From positions 2,418,001-2,482,000 of the forward strand of contig CAVWLB010000010.1 in NCBI GenBank assembly GCA_963755695.1: a DNA stretch of 64,000 nucleotides. Reading direction: 5' to 3'. The notes under the pieces are model-generated. The model was not told the origin of the DNA. It saw only the letters and a list, made by a program, of their open reading frames with translations, and did not search any database. The stretch comes from QHWT01 sp963755695 (lineage in GTDB: Bacteria > Acidobacteriota > Vicinamibacteria > Vicinamibacterales > 2-12-FULL-66-21). Both the position numbers and the translations under genes were made by a program. This document shows, in pieces, positions 10,274 to 19,551 of the stretch. Position 1 is the first letter of the stretch. Each line of letters begins with the position of its first letter.

Positions 10274-11233
10274 ATGCAAGCCGTCCACGGGCTGCACCAC
10301 ATCACGGCGATTGCGGGACCGGCACAGGAGAATCTCGACTTCTACGCGGGCGTCCTTGGCATGCGCCTCGTCAAGAGGAGCATCAACCAGGACGATCCGG
10401 GTACCTACCATCTCTTCTACGCGGATGCCGAAGGGCATCCGGGAACCGATCTCACGTTCTTTCCGTGGGCGCACATGGCCCCGCCGCGCATGGGGCACGG
10501 GCTCGCGGTAGAAGTCAGCCTCGAGGTGCCGGGCGGAAGCCTCGCCTGGTGGGGCGCGCGATTGGAGAAGTACGGCGCGAAGATCGAGCAGGTCGTCTCG
10601 CGCTTCGGTGATAGCGCACTTCCACTCGTCGATCCCCATGGGATGCGCCTGACGCTGGTTGAAAGCGGGCCATCACGGCAGCGGGCGTTCTCACCGTGGG
10701 ACGGAAGCCCGATTCCGCCCGAGCGGCAGGTCCGCGGACTCTACGGTGCGCAGATCTGGGAACGGGAAGCGGCGCCGACCGCAGAGTTCCTCACAGCGGC
10801 CCTCGGATTTCATCGCATCGGCGCCGACAGTGGTTGGACGCGCTACGGATTTCACGACGCTCCCGGAATCGTCGACGTGCGTGAAACGCCCGACGCGAGG
10901 CGCGGCTCATGGGGCGTCGGCGCCGTCCATCACCTCGCGTGGAGGGTCAGCGACGAACAGCAGCAGCTTCTCGTGCGCGCACAGGTCGAAGCGTCCGGCG
11001 GACGCGCCACGCCGGTGATCGACCGCTTCTGGTTCAAATCGGTGTATTTCAAGGAGCCTGGCGGCGTGCTGTTCGAGATCGCAACCGAAGGGCCTGGGTT
11101 CGCGGTCGACGAGGATCCGGCCCATCTCGGCGAAACGCTGGTGCTTCCTCCGTGGTACGAGCCGGCGCGCGCGGAGATCGAGCGGGTGCTGCCGCCACTC
11201 AAGCTGCCGGTTCCCGTCCATGGCGAGAGTTGA
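10274..11233 (+). CDS. VOC-family ring-cleaving dioxygenase (MhqO-like)
   Basis: A 319-residue protein made of two vicinal-oxygen-chelate modules. The N-terminal half begins LHHITAIAGPAQENLDFYAGVLGMRLVK (read as two adjacent motifs: HHITAIAG and FYAGVLGMRLVK). The second half contains VHHLAWRVSD and GGVLFEIATEGPGF. Conserved His and Glu ligands in both halves fit the extradiol or hydroquinone dioxygenase / glyoxalase-like group that uses Fe2+ or Mn2+. Its length matches MhqO-type enzymes involved in quinone detoxification. It stands alone, 77 bases after the MBL-fold gene. Confidence 0.83.
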   Translation: MQAVHGLHHITAIAGPAQENLDFYAGVLGMRLVKRSINQDDPGTYHLFYADAEGHPGTDLTFFPWAHMAPPRMGHGLAVEVSLEVPGGSLAWWGARLEKYGAKIEQVVSRFGDSALPLVDPHGMRLTLVESGPSRQRAFSPWDGSPIPPERQVRGLYGAQIWEREAAPTAEFLTAALGFHRIGADSGWTRYGFHDAPGIVDVRETPDARRGSWGVGAVHHLAWRVSDEQQQLLVRAQVEASGGRATPVIDRFWFKSVYFKEPGGVLFEIATEGPGFAVDEDPAHLGETLVLPPWYEPARAEIERVLPPLKLPVPVHGES

Positions 11234-11314
11234 GCGGGTCGCAGCCGGCAACTCGTCATGCGTTCGACGCATGGGCGATATCGGAATAACGCATGATCAA
11301 GCCATAATGGAGGA

Positions 11315-13123
11315 ATGAGCCAAGAGGCGGTGGTCACGCACGCCGGAATCCAACGATGGGTCGAGGAGGTCGCAGCCATGACGACCCCCGACCGCATCGT
11401 TTACTGCGACGGGTCTGACGATGAAAAGACGCCCATCATCAAGGAATGCCTGGCCAGCGGCGAGCTGATCGAGCTCAATCAGAAGATTCTTCCCGGCTGC
11501 TATCTCCATCGCAGCGCGCCGCACGACGTCGCCCGCACGGAACACCTCACCTTCGTCTGCACGAGCCGCCGAGAGGACGCCGGCCCGAACAACAACTGGC
11601 AGGCACCCGACGCCGCAAAGGTGCGGTTGAGGCCGCTCTTCAGCCGATCGATGAAGGGACGCACGATGTATGTCGTACCGTTCCTCATGGGGCCGGCCGG
11701 ATCGCGTTTCTCGAAAGTCGGCGTGGAGATCACCGACAGCAAGTATGTCGTCCTCAGCATGCGCATCATGACCCGCGTCGGCCGCGTCGCGCTCGATCAC
11801 CTCGGCGACCGTGACGACTTCACGCGTTGCCTTCACTCGCTCGGCGATCTCAGTCCGGACCGCCGGTTCATCATGCACTTCCCCGAAGAGAACGCCGTCT
11901 GGTCGATTGGATCCGGATACGGTGGAAACGCGCTCCTCGGGAAGAAGTGCATGGCGCTGCGTCTCGCGAGCTGGCTGGCGAAGGCCGAAGGCTGGCTCGC
12001 CGAACACATGCTGATCCTCGGCCTCCAGGATCCGCAGGGCACGCAGCATTACATCGCGGGCGCATTTCCCTCGGCATGCGGCAAGACCAACATGGCGATG
12101 CTGATGCCTCCCGCCTCGATGCCCGGGTGGACCGCCACCACCGTCGGCGACGACATCGCGTGGCTGCGCCCGGGACAGGACGGTCGCCTGTGGGCGGTGA
12201 ACCCCGAGGCTGGGTTCTTCGGCGTGGTGCCCGGCACCAGCCACCGGACCAACGCGACGGCGTTCGAGATGATCCAGCGCAACACGATTTACACCAACGT
12301 GGCGCTGCGCCCGGACGGAACCCCGTGGTGGGAGGGACACGACGACCCGGCGCCGGCGCACGCGCTCGACTGGCAGGGACGGCCGTGGACTCCTTCGTCG
12401 CCGGACAAGGCCGCGCATCCGAATAGCCGCTTCACCACGCCGGCCTCCCAGTGCGCAACGCTCTCAGCGGAATTCGACAATCCCGAAGGCGTGCCGATCG
12501 ACGCAATCCTCTTCGGCGCGCGCCGCCAGCGCCGCGTGCCCCTCGTGTACCAGGCGAACGGCTGGGCGCACGGAACGTTTCTCGGCGCCACGCTCTCGTC
12601 AGAGACGACCGCCGCGGCCACCGGCAAGGTCGGCGTGCTCCGTCGCGACCCGATGGCGATGCTTCCCTTCTGTGGCTACAACATGGGGGATTACTTCAAT
12701 CACTGGCTTGACGTGGGCGCGAACGTCGCGAAGCCGCCACATATCTTCCGCGTCAACTGGTTCCGCACCAACGACGAAGGAAAGTTCCTGTGGCCAGGGT
12801 TCGGCGACAACCTGCGCGTCCTGAAGTGGATCCTGGAGCGGTGCGAGGGGCATGGCAAGGCAGTGCCCTCCGCAATCGGGCCGGTTCCCACGCTGGATGC
12901 AATCGATCGCAACGGTCTCGAGATTTCCGACGACGATCTCTCTGCGCTGTTGAAGGTGGATCCCGCTGAGTGGGTCGAGGCGCTCGCAGGACAGGAAGAT
13001 TTCTTCCGCACCTTCGGCGATCACACGCCGGCCGCAATGTGGGACGAGCAAAAGAACCTCGCACACCGCATCGAGGATGCGATCACTCCGCACGACTTGC
13101 ACGGGCGCGATCTCGGAACCTAG
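11315..13123 (+). CDS. pckG: Phosphoenolpyruvate carboxykinase (GTP)
   Basis: A 602-residue GTP-type PEPCK, the normal length for the family. It converts oxaloacetate and GTP to PEP, CO2 and GDP in gluconeogenesis. Diagnostic segments are FPSACGKTNMAML (kinase P-loop with the reactive Cys, near residue 250), RRREDAGPNNNW-like substrate loop (seen as SRREDAGPNNNW), GDDIAWLRPG with the metal-binding Asp, and FWPGFGDN-like near the C-terminus (seen as LWPGFGDN). It is intact and monocistronic. CATAAT sits six bases before the ATG, so the transcript may be leaderless, although GGAGGA also lies directly before the start. The convergent glycosyltransferase ends 8 bases beyond its stop. Confidence 0.96.
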   Translation: MSQEAVVTHAGIQRWVEEVAAMTTPDRIVYCDGSDDEKTPIIKECLASGELIELNQKILPGCYLHRSAPHDVARTEHLTFVCTSRREDAGPNNNWQAPDAAKVRLRPLFSRSMKGRTMYVVPFLMGPAGSRFSKVGVEITDSKYVVLSMRIMTRVGRVALDHLGDRDDFTRCLHSLGDLSPDRRFIMHFPEENAVWSIGSGYGGNALLGKKCMALRLASWLAKAEGWLAEHMLILGLQDPQGTQHYIAGAFPSACGKTNMAMLMPPASMPGWTATTVGDDIAWLRPGQDGRLWAVNPEAGFFGVVPGTSHRTNATAFEMIQRNTIYTNVALRPDGTPWWEGHDDPAPAHALDWQGRPWTPSSPDKAAHPNSRFTTPASQCATLSAEFDNPEGVPIDAILFGARRQRRVPLVYQANGWAHGTFLGATLSSETTAAATGKVGVLRRDPMAMLPFCGYNMGDYFNHWLDVGANVAKPPHIFRVNWFRTNDEGKFLWPGFGDNLRVLKWILERCEGHGKAVPSAIGPVPTLDAIDRNGLEISDDDLSALLKVDPAEWVEALAGQEDFFRTFGDHTPAAMWDEQKNLAHRIEDAITPHDLHGRDLGT

Positions 13124-13130
13124 TGGACCA

Positions 13131-14678
13131 CTAGTGTAGTTTTACGATCCTGATCGGTGGCCCCCACCGCTCGGGCGTCGGGGCGATTTCAAAGACCAGC
13201 GCGCCGGCGCCGAGATACGGAGCGTATGCGGAGATATCGAACGCACTGACGACCAGGTAGTCCACGCGTTCGACGTACCAATCGACGGAATGATCGAGCA
13301 GCCGCCCGGTCGCCAGCACCCGGAACCCTGCATCCGTGAGGTAGGTCGGGCCGCTGTTCTCTACTGCCAGGCGGGCGCCGCCGGGCACGCCCTCTTTCAG
13401 CCAATCCGCCGCCATCGTGCGGGTATCGGCGAGCCGGACGGTTCGGACCCACTTCACGGTGTCGACTGAGAACGGAGCGATCATCAGCAGCGACACGATC
13501 AGGAACAACGCCCGGTTGACGCGCGCCGGATGAAGCGCCGGCACCCGGCGGGTGAGCCGGACCGCCTCGACCGCGGCAGCCGCCGTCAGCAGGCAGAACA
13601 TCGGGACAATCGGGAGCGCGTAGCGGCCAAACACCAGCGCATGTGAGGCCAGGACGTAGAAATAGGCGACGGCGAACAGGACCACCGGCAGCCAGCGTCT
13701 GCGATCGCGTGACCGCACCGCAACCAGCACGGCGCCGGCCGCGGCCGCCGGCACCCAGTAGTGCGCCGACAACGACAGGTGCTTCACGTACAACAGCCAT
13801 GCCGGATCGCCGCTCGGGCTGGCGCGCGCGAACCGTGCGAGCTGCGCGGCGAGCCCATCGAGAAAGTGCGGAAGGTCGAGGAAGGCGTAGGGAACAGCGA
13901 TGGCAAAGGCGCCGGCCACACCGACGAGCATCGCGCCGGCCTTGATCCAGCGATCGTGTGCGCCCCACTCGTTCACGAGCCACACCACCGCGACGACGAA
14001 GAAGGCGACGACGCCGTTGTACTTCGCGGCTGCGGCGAGCCCTGCGGCGACGCCCGCCCAGCCGTACGCGCTCACGCGATGCAGTCTCGCCGCCCGCGTC
14101 GACAACAGCACCGTCAACGTCGTCAAAGCGGCCACCGGCACGTCGGTCAGCGCGAAGTGCGACTCGCGGACGTGCATCGGGTGAACGGCAAGCTGCGCCG
14201 CCGCGAGCAACCCAACGCGGCGCGTCCCGATTTCGAGGCCTAGCCGGTAGACCAGCCAGACCGTCGCCACACCAATCAATGCGCCAACCAGCCGCGCGGC
14301 GGCATAGATTTCCGCGATCTTGACGGTATCGAGCGACGACCATTCTCCGCTGGCGGCGCCGATCAGGTAACGGACGATCGCGACGCCGGTGTGGAGGTAG
14401 ATGACCAGCGTTGGATAGTCGAACGCGTGGGTGTTCCAATCTCCGGTCCGCATGATCCGGAGGGCGCGATCGATCACCGCTGGCTCGTCGATGCCGACCG
14501 CATGCGGCACGCCGGCGAGGAGCGACCAGCATCGCACCGCGGCTGCGACCAGGAGGATGCCGGCGATCGCGGCAATCCCGGTGCCGTGCTCGCGAACGAC
14601 CGCGAAAACTGGCGCCGCCTTCTCGAGACGAACGACCGGCGACGCGCCGGGCAGACCAGCCACGGCCGCATGGTACAC
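13131..14678 (-). CDS. Multi-spanning membrane glycosyltransferase, GT39/PMT-like
   Basis: A 515-residue protein with many hydrophobic helices and a short soluble C-terminus. After the first helix (about residues 33-52) a lumenal loop reads GVPHAVGIDEPAVIDRALR, resembling the acidic loop 1 motif of GT-C enzymes that use polyprenyl-phosphate sugars. Later segments such as YALPIVPMFCLLTAAAA are typical of the ArnT/PMT group. It probably transfers a sugar or decorates a lipid or protein on the outer face of the inner membrane; the acceptor is unknown. It is monocistronic and ends convergently with pckG. The sequence is clean apart from ordinary GC richness. Confidence 0.75.
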   Translation of the reverse strand: MYHAAVAGLPGASPVVRLEKAAPVFAVVREHGTGIAAIAGILLVAAAVRCWSLLAGVPHAVGIDEPAVIDRALRIMRTGDWNTHAFDYPTLVIYLHTGVAIVRYLIGAASGEWSSLDTVKIAEIYAAARLVGALIGVATVWLVYRLGLEIGTRRVGLLAAAQLAVHPMHVRESHFALTDVPVAALTTLTVLLSTRAARLHRVSAYGWAGVAAGLAAAAKYNGVVAFFVVAVVWLVNEWGAHDRWIKAGAMLVGVAGAFAIAVPYAFLDLPHFLDGLAAQLARFARASPSGDPAWLLYVKHLSLSAHYWVPAAAAGAVLVAVRSRDRRRWLPVVLFAVAYFYVLASHALVFGRYALPIVPMFCLLTAAAAVEAVRLTRRVPALHPARVNRALFLIVSLLMIAPFSVDTVKWVRTVRLADTRTMAADWLKEGVPGGARLAVENSGPTYLTDAGFRVLATGRLLDHSVDWYVERVDYLVVSAFDISAYAPYLGAGALVFEIAPTPERWGPPIRIVKLH

Positions 14679-14688
14679 CGCCGGGTGT

Positions 14689-15030
14689 TCAGCCTTCGTG
14701 GGTGCCGCCGCCCCAGGCGTGTTCGCGCAGGACGTGCGGGGGAACGCCGTAGGCCTGACTGAAATCGGCTTCGAACCGTCGCGCGTCGTTCAAGCCGACG
14801 AGCGCCATCACCTGGCCGACCGAAAGGAACGTCCGCTCGAGGAGGATCTTGGCGCGTGCGAGCCGCAGGCGGTGCAGGTACGCCGCGGGTGCGATCCCTT
14901 CGCTCTCGGTAAAGCGACGAGTGAAGCAGGCGAGCGGCAGGTCGAGGGTGGCGGCCAGGTGCTCCAGCACGCACGGTTCGTGCATGCGCCGCTCCATTTC
15001 CTCGCGGGCCCAGCGGAACGAGGGGTTCAT
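14689..15030 (-). CDS. Small AraC-family regulator (DNA-binding domain only)
   Basis: A 113-residue protein that is almost entirely an AraC double helix-turn-helix. The first helix pair reads EHLAATLDLPLACFTRRF, followed by YLHRLRLARAKILLE, and the second HTH lies in SVGQVMALVGLNDARRFEADF. The C-terminal motif YGVPPHVLRE is the usual GxxPxxxR. It lacks a ligand-binding domain, so regulation is probably by abundance or a partner. It lies upstream of the membrane glycosyltransferase on the same strand (10-base gap) and divergent from the zinc-ribbon / B2-like pair, so either could be its target. Confidence 0.83.
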   Translation of the reverse strand: MNPSFRWAREEMERRMHEPCVLEHLAATLDLPLACFTRRFTESEGIAPAAYLHRLRLARAKILLERTFLSVGQVMALVGLNDARRFEADFSQAYGVPPHVLREHAWGGGTHEG

Positions 15031-15141
15031 GCGATGGTCTCCAAGGCAGGGGCTATTTCAAGATCCCTGCCGCAATGCATGACCGATCAAGCATATTACG
15101 TGAGCGCTCAAGCATGCGGACGGATTGTGGTAGGATCGGCC

Positions 15142-15456
15142 ATGCCGTCGCGGCCACGCCCGCCCCGACTTCTTCTGAGCGTCAAGCGTCGCTGCCTGGT
15201 GTGCGACGCCGAAACCGAGGTGACCGAGGCGGGCGAGACCGACCAGATCGGTCCGCTCTGCGTCCAGTGTCACGCCCCGACCGAACGCGTTGCGATACTG
15301 TCGCGCCGCTTGGTGTCCGAGCCGCTGAATCCGCACGCTGCGGCACTGGGACGCCTGGGCGGACTCAAAGGCGGACCGGCCCGGGCCGCGGCGCTCACTG
15401 CCCGCCGCCGGCGCGATATCGCTCAAGCCGCCGCGCGCGCGCGCTGGAAGAAATGA
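15142..15456 (+). CDS. Small zinc-ribbon protein with C-terminal basic GGLKGGPARA segment
   Basis: A 104-residue protein of unknown function. CLVCD and CVQCH form a CxxC...CxxC zinc ribbon between about residues 17 and 45. The C-terminal 40 residues are Ala/Arg-rich: AALGRLGGLKGGPARAAAL, then [17 protein letters not shown], a motif widespread in small bacterial proteins and probably nucleic-acid binding. The ATG at 15142 follows TAGGAT by five bases, a leaderless-type arrangement. Its stop overlaps the start of the B2-like gene by four bases (ATGA), so the two are translationally coupled. Confidence 0.7.
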   Translation: MPSRPRPPRLLLSVKRRCLVCDAETEVTEAGETDQIGPLCVQCHAPTERVAILSRRLVSEPLNPHAAALGRLGGLKGGPARAAALTARRRRDIAQAAARARWKK

Positions 15457-15818
15457 GCGCGGCGCTGCTGCTCGAGGCGTGGATCACCCTGTGGGGAGTG
15501 CGCCTGGGATTGTGGCTGCTGCCCTGGAGGATCGTCTCCCGCCCGCCAGCATTGAGCGGAGCCGGCTCGGCGACGTCAGCCGAACGCTGGAGCGTGGCGA
15601 TTCGTACCGTGTCCCGTTTTGTGCCATCGCCGACCTGCCTCGCCCAGGCACTCGCGCTCCGGCGACTGCTCGCCCGCCACGGCCGTGTTTCCATTCTGAA
15701 CTTAGGCGTTAGGAATCCACCCGGCGGCAGCCTTCAGGCCCACGCCTGGCTGGAGGCCGACGGCCGCGTCATCCTTGGCGACCCGGGGCCGATCGCCTAC
15801 GAGCGCCTGCATCCCTAG
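15453..15818 (+). CDS. Stand-alone lasso-peptide B2-like transglutaminase-fold protein
   Basis: A 121-residue protein matching the lasso peptide biosynthesis B2 / Transglut_core3 family. It has an N-terminal hydrophobic helix ([16 protein letters not shown]) and then the Cys-His-Asp triad: C62 in [15 protein letters not shown]97 in LQAHAWLE and D110 in ILGDPG. In lasso systems B2 is the leader peptidase. Here no B1 (RRE), no asparagine-synthetase-like C protein and no obvious precursor gene is adjacent, so a lasso pathway cannot be claimed. It is coupled to the zinc-ribbon gene and lies upstream of the amidoligase group on the same strand, separated by a repeat array. Confidence 0.8.
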   Translation: MSAALLLEAWITLWGVRLGLWLLPWRIVSRPPALSGAGSATSAERWSVAIRTVSRFVPSPTCLAQALALRRLLARHGRVSILNLGVRNPPGGSLQAHAWLEADGRVILGDPGPIAYERLHP

Positions 15819-15825
15819 CCGCACT

Positions 15826-16018
15826 TCGGCCATCGGGCTTCGGGCTTCGGGCTTCGGACCTCGGACTCGCATCCGGCACCGAGCACCAGAGGCACCCAGC
15901 ACCTAGCACGTCGCATTGCACCTGCAGCGCTCTCGCCTCGACCGCCCCTCACCCTCGCCCCTCGCCCCTCGCCCCTCGCCCCTCGCCGACCTCGGACCTC
16001 GGACCTCGGACCTCGGAT
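15826..16018. repeat. Mixed heptanucleotide repeat array
   Basis: The gap between the B2-like gene and the carboxylate-amine ligase is filled by 7-bp units of several kinds. There are three GGGCTTC-type units at the left, then a degenerate GCACC-rich part, then five consecutive CCCTCGC units and four consecutive GACCTCG units running up to 16016. The last unit abuts the likely -10 box of the next gene. No coding sequence is seen. Confidence 0.8.
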
Positions 16019-16024
16019 TATGAT
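16019..16024 (+). promoter_or_regulatory. TATGAT, probable -10 element of the carboxylate-amine ligase
   Basis: TATGAT lies nine bases before the ATG at 16034 and directly follows the heptanucleotide array. Its position implies a transcript starting at or a few bases before the start codon. No convincing -35 is visible because that place is occupied by the array. Confidence 0.4.
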
Positions 16025-16033
16025 GTCCCCTCC

Positions 16034-17141
16034 ATGGCGGACGCATTCACCCTGGGAGTAGAAGAAGAGTTTCAGATCGTCGATCCTGAGACCTGGGAGC
16101 TGCGATCGCACGTATCCGAGCTGCTCGCGTCAGGCGCTCCCGCGCTCGGCGATCAGATCAAGCGCGAGCTGCACCAGTCAATCGTGGAGGTTGGGACGAA
16201 GATCTGTGCCGACGTGCACGAGCTCGAGCATGAGGTCTGTCGCATCCGCAGGGATCTGTCCGACAGCGCCGAGCGCGTGGGACTGCGCATTGCCGCGGCG
16301 GGAACGCATCCCTTCTCCCGCTGGATCGATCAGGTGCTCTCCCCCGGCGAACGATACGAGAACATCGTCGAGGAAATGCAACAGCTCGCCCGCTCGCTGC
16401 TGATTTTCGGCCTTCACATTCACGTCGCCATCCCGGATCGCAGCACGACCATCGACCTGCTGAACGAAGCGCGCTACTTCCTGCCGCACCTGCTCGCGCT
16501 CTCGACCAGCTCGCCGTTCTGGCAGGGGCGCGACACCGGATTGAAATCGTACCGGACGACCGTCTTCCGCCGCTTTCCCCGAAGCGGTATCCCGGAACAC
16601 TTCAATTCCTGGAGCGAGTACCGAAGAGTATCTGCAGCTGCTCGTCGAGTTGCGCTGCATCGACAATGGCAAGAAGCTCTGGTGGGATCTGCGGCCGCAC
16701 CCGACCTTCGGCACGCTCGAGTTCCGGGTCTGCGACGTCCCGACCTCACCACGGGTCACCGTCGCGCTGGCCGCGCTCGCACAGGCGATCGTCGTCAAGC
16801 TGTCCCGCCTGCGGAAGAGCAATCTCGGTTTCCGAATCTACGCGCGCGCGCTGGTCGAAGAAAACAAGTGGCGGGCGGCACGATGGGGACTCGACGGCCA
16901 GTTGATCGACTTCGGCCGCCGCCGTGAGGTCCCCATGCGAGATCTCGCCATCGAGCTGCTCGGGTTCGTCGACGACGTGCTGGACGAGCTGGGAAGCCGG
17001 CAGGCAGCGGAATACGTGCGAACCATTCTCGCCGAAGGCACCAGCGCCGATCGGCAGTTGCAGGTGTATCGCGATACCGGCGATCTGCGCGCCGTCGTGC
17101 GCTGGGTCGTCGACGAAACGCGGGCGTGGGAACAACGATGA
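16034..17141 (+). CDS. YbdK-type carboxylate-amine ligase (GCS2 family), one frameshift
   Basis: A glutamate-cysteine-ligase-2-like amidoligase of about 368 residues. [20 protein letters not shown] at the N-terminus carries the family's acidic metal-binding motif. [15 protein letters not shown] and [13 protein letters not shown] follow, and [19 protein letters not shown] marks the second half. The family activates a carboxylate with ATP and joins it to an amine. One extra base near 16621 (between WSEY and EEYLQLL) splits the frame; otherwise the gene is clean. It leads a plus-strand group with two ATP-grasp proteins and an M29-like peptidase, so its product is probably an amide or small peptide built stepwise. 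Confidence 0.88.
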
Positions 17142-17144
17142 ATC

Positions 17145-17192
17145 GGCTCCGGGCTCCGGGCTTCAGGCTTCGGGCCTGAAGCCTGAAGTCGG
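17145..17192. repeat. Heptanucleotide hairpin array
   Basis: This array has a left arm of GGCTCCG/GGCTTCA-type 7-mers and a right arm of the reverse complement (GCCTGAAGCCTGAAG), giving a strong stem-loop in a 65-base gap. It could act as a transcript stabiliser or weak terminator between the ligase and the ATP-grasp gene. Confidence 0.75.
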
Positions 17193-17206
17193 ACGAGGAG
17201 GCAGCG

Positions 17207-18160
17207 TTGAAGGTTGGACTGCTCTGCGGACGTGAATACTCTTTCCCACCCGCGTTCATCGAGCGGGTGAACGACCGTGGACGCCATCATGGCGTCTCGG
17301 CGGAGTTCGTGAAGCTGACCGGCACGAAGATGGGCGAGCCGTCCGGCTATCGCGTGATCGTGGATCGCATTTCTCACGAAGTGGAGTACTACCGCGCGTT
17401 TCTGAAACATGCGGTGCTCGAGGGGACCTACGTCATCAACAACCCGTTCTGGTGGACGGCCGACGACAAGTTCTTCAACTACTCGGTTGCCGCCCGGCTC
17501 GGGGTCGCGGTGCCGAAGACGGTGGTGCTGCCGCAGAAATCCTATCCGGCGGACGTCGACATCACGGCTGAATCGCTTCACAATCTCGGATATCCGATCG
17601 ACTGGGACGGCCTGCTCGATTACGTTGGCCGGCCGGCAATCCTGAAGCCGTACTCCGGCGGCGGGTGGAAGCACGTCTACAAGGTCCACAACCGCGAGGA
17701 ACTGCTGGCGGCCTACGACATCACCGGGCAGTACTGCATGACGCTGCAGCAATTCGTCGACTTCAATCAATATGTCCGGTGCTTCACGTTCGGCAAGACC
17801 GACATCATCCCGGTTGCCTACGACCCCCGTGAACGCCGTTACATCGTCGAGCATGCGTATCTCGCTCCCGATCTGGGGACGCGGATCGTGAAAGACGCGC
17901 AGACGCTCAACACCGCCCTCGGCTACGAGATGAACACCATCGAGTTCGCCGTCCAGGACGGCGTCCCCTACGCGATCGACTTCCTCAATCCGGCACCTGA
18001 TTTCGAGCGCGACCGCATCACGCCGCACTACTTCGATCTCGTCGTCGATCGGATGGCCGACCTCGTGATCGACCGCGCGCTCCACGGAAGACCACAGCAG
18101 ACGTGGCCGCGATGGGCCGAAATGGTCGGCCTGGCCACGGCTGCCACGGGGCCGGTGTGA
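17207..18160 (+). CDS. ATP-grasp family ligase
   Basis: A 317-residue ATP-grasp protein. MKVGLLCGREYSFPPAFIERV forms the first Rossmann-like strand and helix (shown here in two parts: MKVGLLCGREYS and FPPAFIERV). The ATP-binding strand RPAILKPYSGGGWKHVYKV holds the Lys near residue 147 and a Gly-rich loop. AIDFLNPAPDFE near residue 260 supplies the metal-binding acidic/Asn positions. Such enzymes form amide bonds through acyl-phosphates. The start is TTG at 17207, chosen because GAGGAGG lies six bases upstream and no ATG fits. The next ATP-grasp gene follows after 4 bases, showing close coupling. The substrate is not recognisable. Confidence 0.85.
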   Translation: MKVGLLCGREYSFPPAFIERVNDRGRHHGVSAEFVKLTGTKMGEPSGYRVIVDRISHEVEYYRAFLKHAVLEGTYVINNPFWWTADDKFFNYSVAARLGVAVPKTVVLPQKSYPADVDITAESLHNLGYPIDWDGLLDYVGRPAILKPYSGGGWKHVYKVHNREELLAAYDITGQYCMTLQQFVDFNQYVRCFTFGKTDIIPVAYDPRERRYIVEHAYLAPDLGTRIVKDAQTLNTALGYEMNTIEFAVQDGVPYAIDFLNPAPDFERDRITPHYFDLVVDRMADLVIDRALHGRPQQTWPRWAEMVGLATAATGPV

Positions 18161-18164
18161 ACAG

Positions 18165-19502
18165 ATGGACGCCATCCAGCACTGGAGCGCGCTCGTCGAC
18201 GGCGCGGCCGACCGAACGCTCTGCGCGTCGCTCGCCGATCGGATGCGCGACGCTCACCTCACCTTCGGGGGACGACTTCTCTGCCCGTTTCTGCGGCCAT
18301 TCTTTTTGACGCTGGCGGAAGAGGTTCGCATCGCCCACGCCGCCGAAACCATCTGGCGGCTGGGCGAACGCGTGGCGCGGACCGCCCTCGAGCGTCCAGA
18401 CATGCTGAATGATCTGGGGTTGAGCGAGGAGGAACGGCGCCTGGTAGCGATCGACCCGGGGTACGCGACCGCCAGCACCGCGGCCCGTGCAGATTCGTTC
18501 ATCCTCCCGGCGTCCCTCCAGTTTGCCGAGTACAACGCCGAGTCCCCCGCGGGTCCGGGCTACGCGCAGCGGCTCTCCGAGCTCTTCGATCGCGAACCTT
18601 TGATGCAGGCGTTCAAGAACGACTTCGACGTGCGCTATTACACGCCGATTCCGCACCTGCTCGAGGCGCTCCTCGAAAGCTACCGAGAATGGGGAGGAAC
18701 CGCGAATCCGCCGCGCATCGCGATCGTCGACTGGAAGGGGGTGCCGACGTGGAGCGAGTTCGAGCTCCTGCAGGACGCGTTCGTCTCGCTGGGCGTGCCG
18801 ACGGTCATCTCCGATCCGCGCGACCTGTCGCTCGACGGCGGTCGGCTGATCGCCGACGGCCAGCCGGTGGATCTCGTCTACCGTCGAGTGCTCATCAACG
18901 ACATCGTTGCCCGACCCGACGAGTGCCGGGCGCTCGTCCAGGCCTACTCGAAGCGCGCGGTCGCTGTGGCCAATACCCTCCGGTGCAAGATCCCTCACAA
19001 GAAAGCGTTCTTCGCCATCCTGACCGATGAGCGCTATCTCGATCTGTTCAACGACGAAGAGCATGCCGTGATTCGCACGCACGTCCCCTGGACGCGAGTG
19101 GTTCGTGAAGGTTATGCCGTGCGTGGCGGCGTCCGCGTCGATCTGGTGCCCTATTTGCGCGAGCATCGTGAGCACTTCGTGCTCAAGCCGAACGACGAAT
19201 ACGGCGGCACCGGGGTAACGCTCGGGTGGGAGACGGATCCGCCGGCCTGGGACACAGCGCTGGCGCTGGCAATCCGGGACAAGGACTGGGTGGCGCAGGA
19301 GCGGATCGCCATCCGTCGCGAACCGTTTCCCGTCTGCGAGGCCGGCGCGATCAACGAGCGCGACATGCTGGTCGATCTCGCGCCGTACCTGTTTCGCGGC
19401 CGGCTCAGTGGGTTCCTCACTCGACTGAGCGCCACCGGCCTCGCCAACGTCACCTCCGGCGGCGGCCAGGTGCCCGCGTTCGTGGTGTCGCCGCGGCTCT
19501 GA
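18165..19502 (+). CDS. Circularly permuted ATP-grasp protein
   Basis: A 445-residue protein of the circularly permuted ATP-grasp type. Landmarks are FAEYNAESPAGPGYAQRL near residue 122, RIAIVDWKGVPTWSEFELL, VYRRVLINDIVA, LKPNDEYGGTGVTLGWE near residue 340 (ATP-binding Lys with a Gly-rich loop) and a C-terminal FLTRLSATGLANVTSGGG. In known families, permuted ATP-grasp proteins sit in gene groups with other amidoligases, transglutaminase-fold proteins and peptidases, as here. It follows the simple ATP-grasp gene after 4 bases and precedes the M29-like gene by about 50. It is intact, with base composition like its neighbours. Confidence 0.85.
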   Translation: MDAIQHWSALVDGAADRTLCASLADRMRDAHLTFGGRLLCPFLRPFFLTLAEEVRIAHAAETIWRLGERVARTALERPDMLNDLGLSEEERRLVAIDPGYATASTAARADSFILPASLQFAEYNAESPAGPGYAQRLSELFDREPLMQAFKNDFDVRYYTPIPHLLEALLESYREWGGTANPPRIAIVDWKGVPTWSEFELLQDAFVSLGVPTVISDPRDLSLDGGRLIADGQPVDLVYRRVLINDIVARPDECRALVQAYSKRAVAVANTLRCKIPHKKAFFAILTDERYLDLFNDEEHAVIRTHVPWTRVVREGYAVRGGVRVDLVPYLREHREHFVLKPNDEYGGTGVTLGWETDPPAWDTALALAIRDKDWVAQERIAIRREPFPVCEAGAINERDMLVDLAPYLFRGRLSGFLTRLSATGLANVTSGGGQVPAFVVSPRL

Positions 19503-19551
19503 CGCGAACCTTCCGTGTGTTCCGCGAAGATCAGTGGTTACAATAGAAGAG

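Noticed and set aside
13189..14532. 447-codon alternate-frame reading of the membrane glycosyltransferase
   Set aside because: It is an Arg/Gly-rich shadow frame; the other frame has clear membrane helices and family motifs.
15142..15818. A complete lasso-peptide gene cluster
   Set aside because: Only the B2-like protein is present; no precursor, RRE protein or asparagine-synthetase-like cyclase is found nearby.
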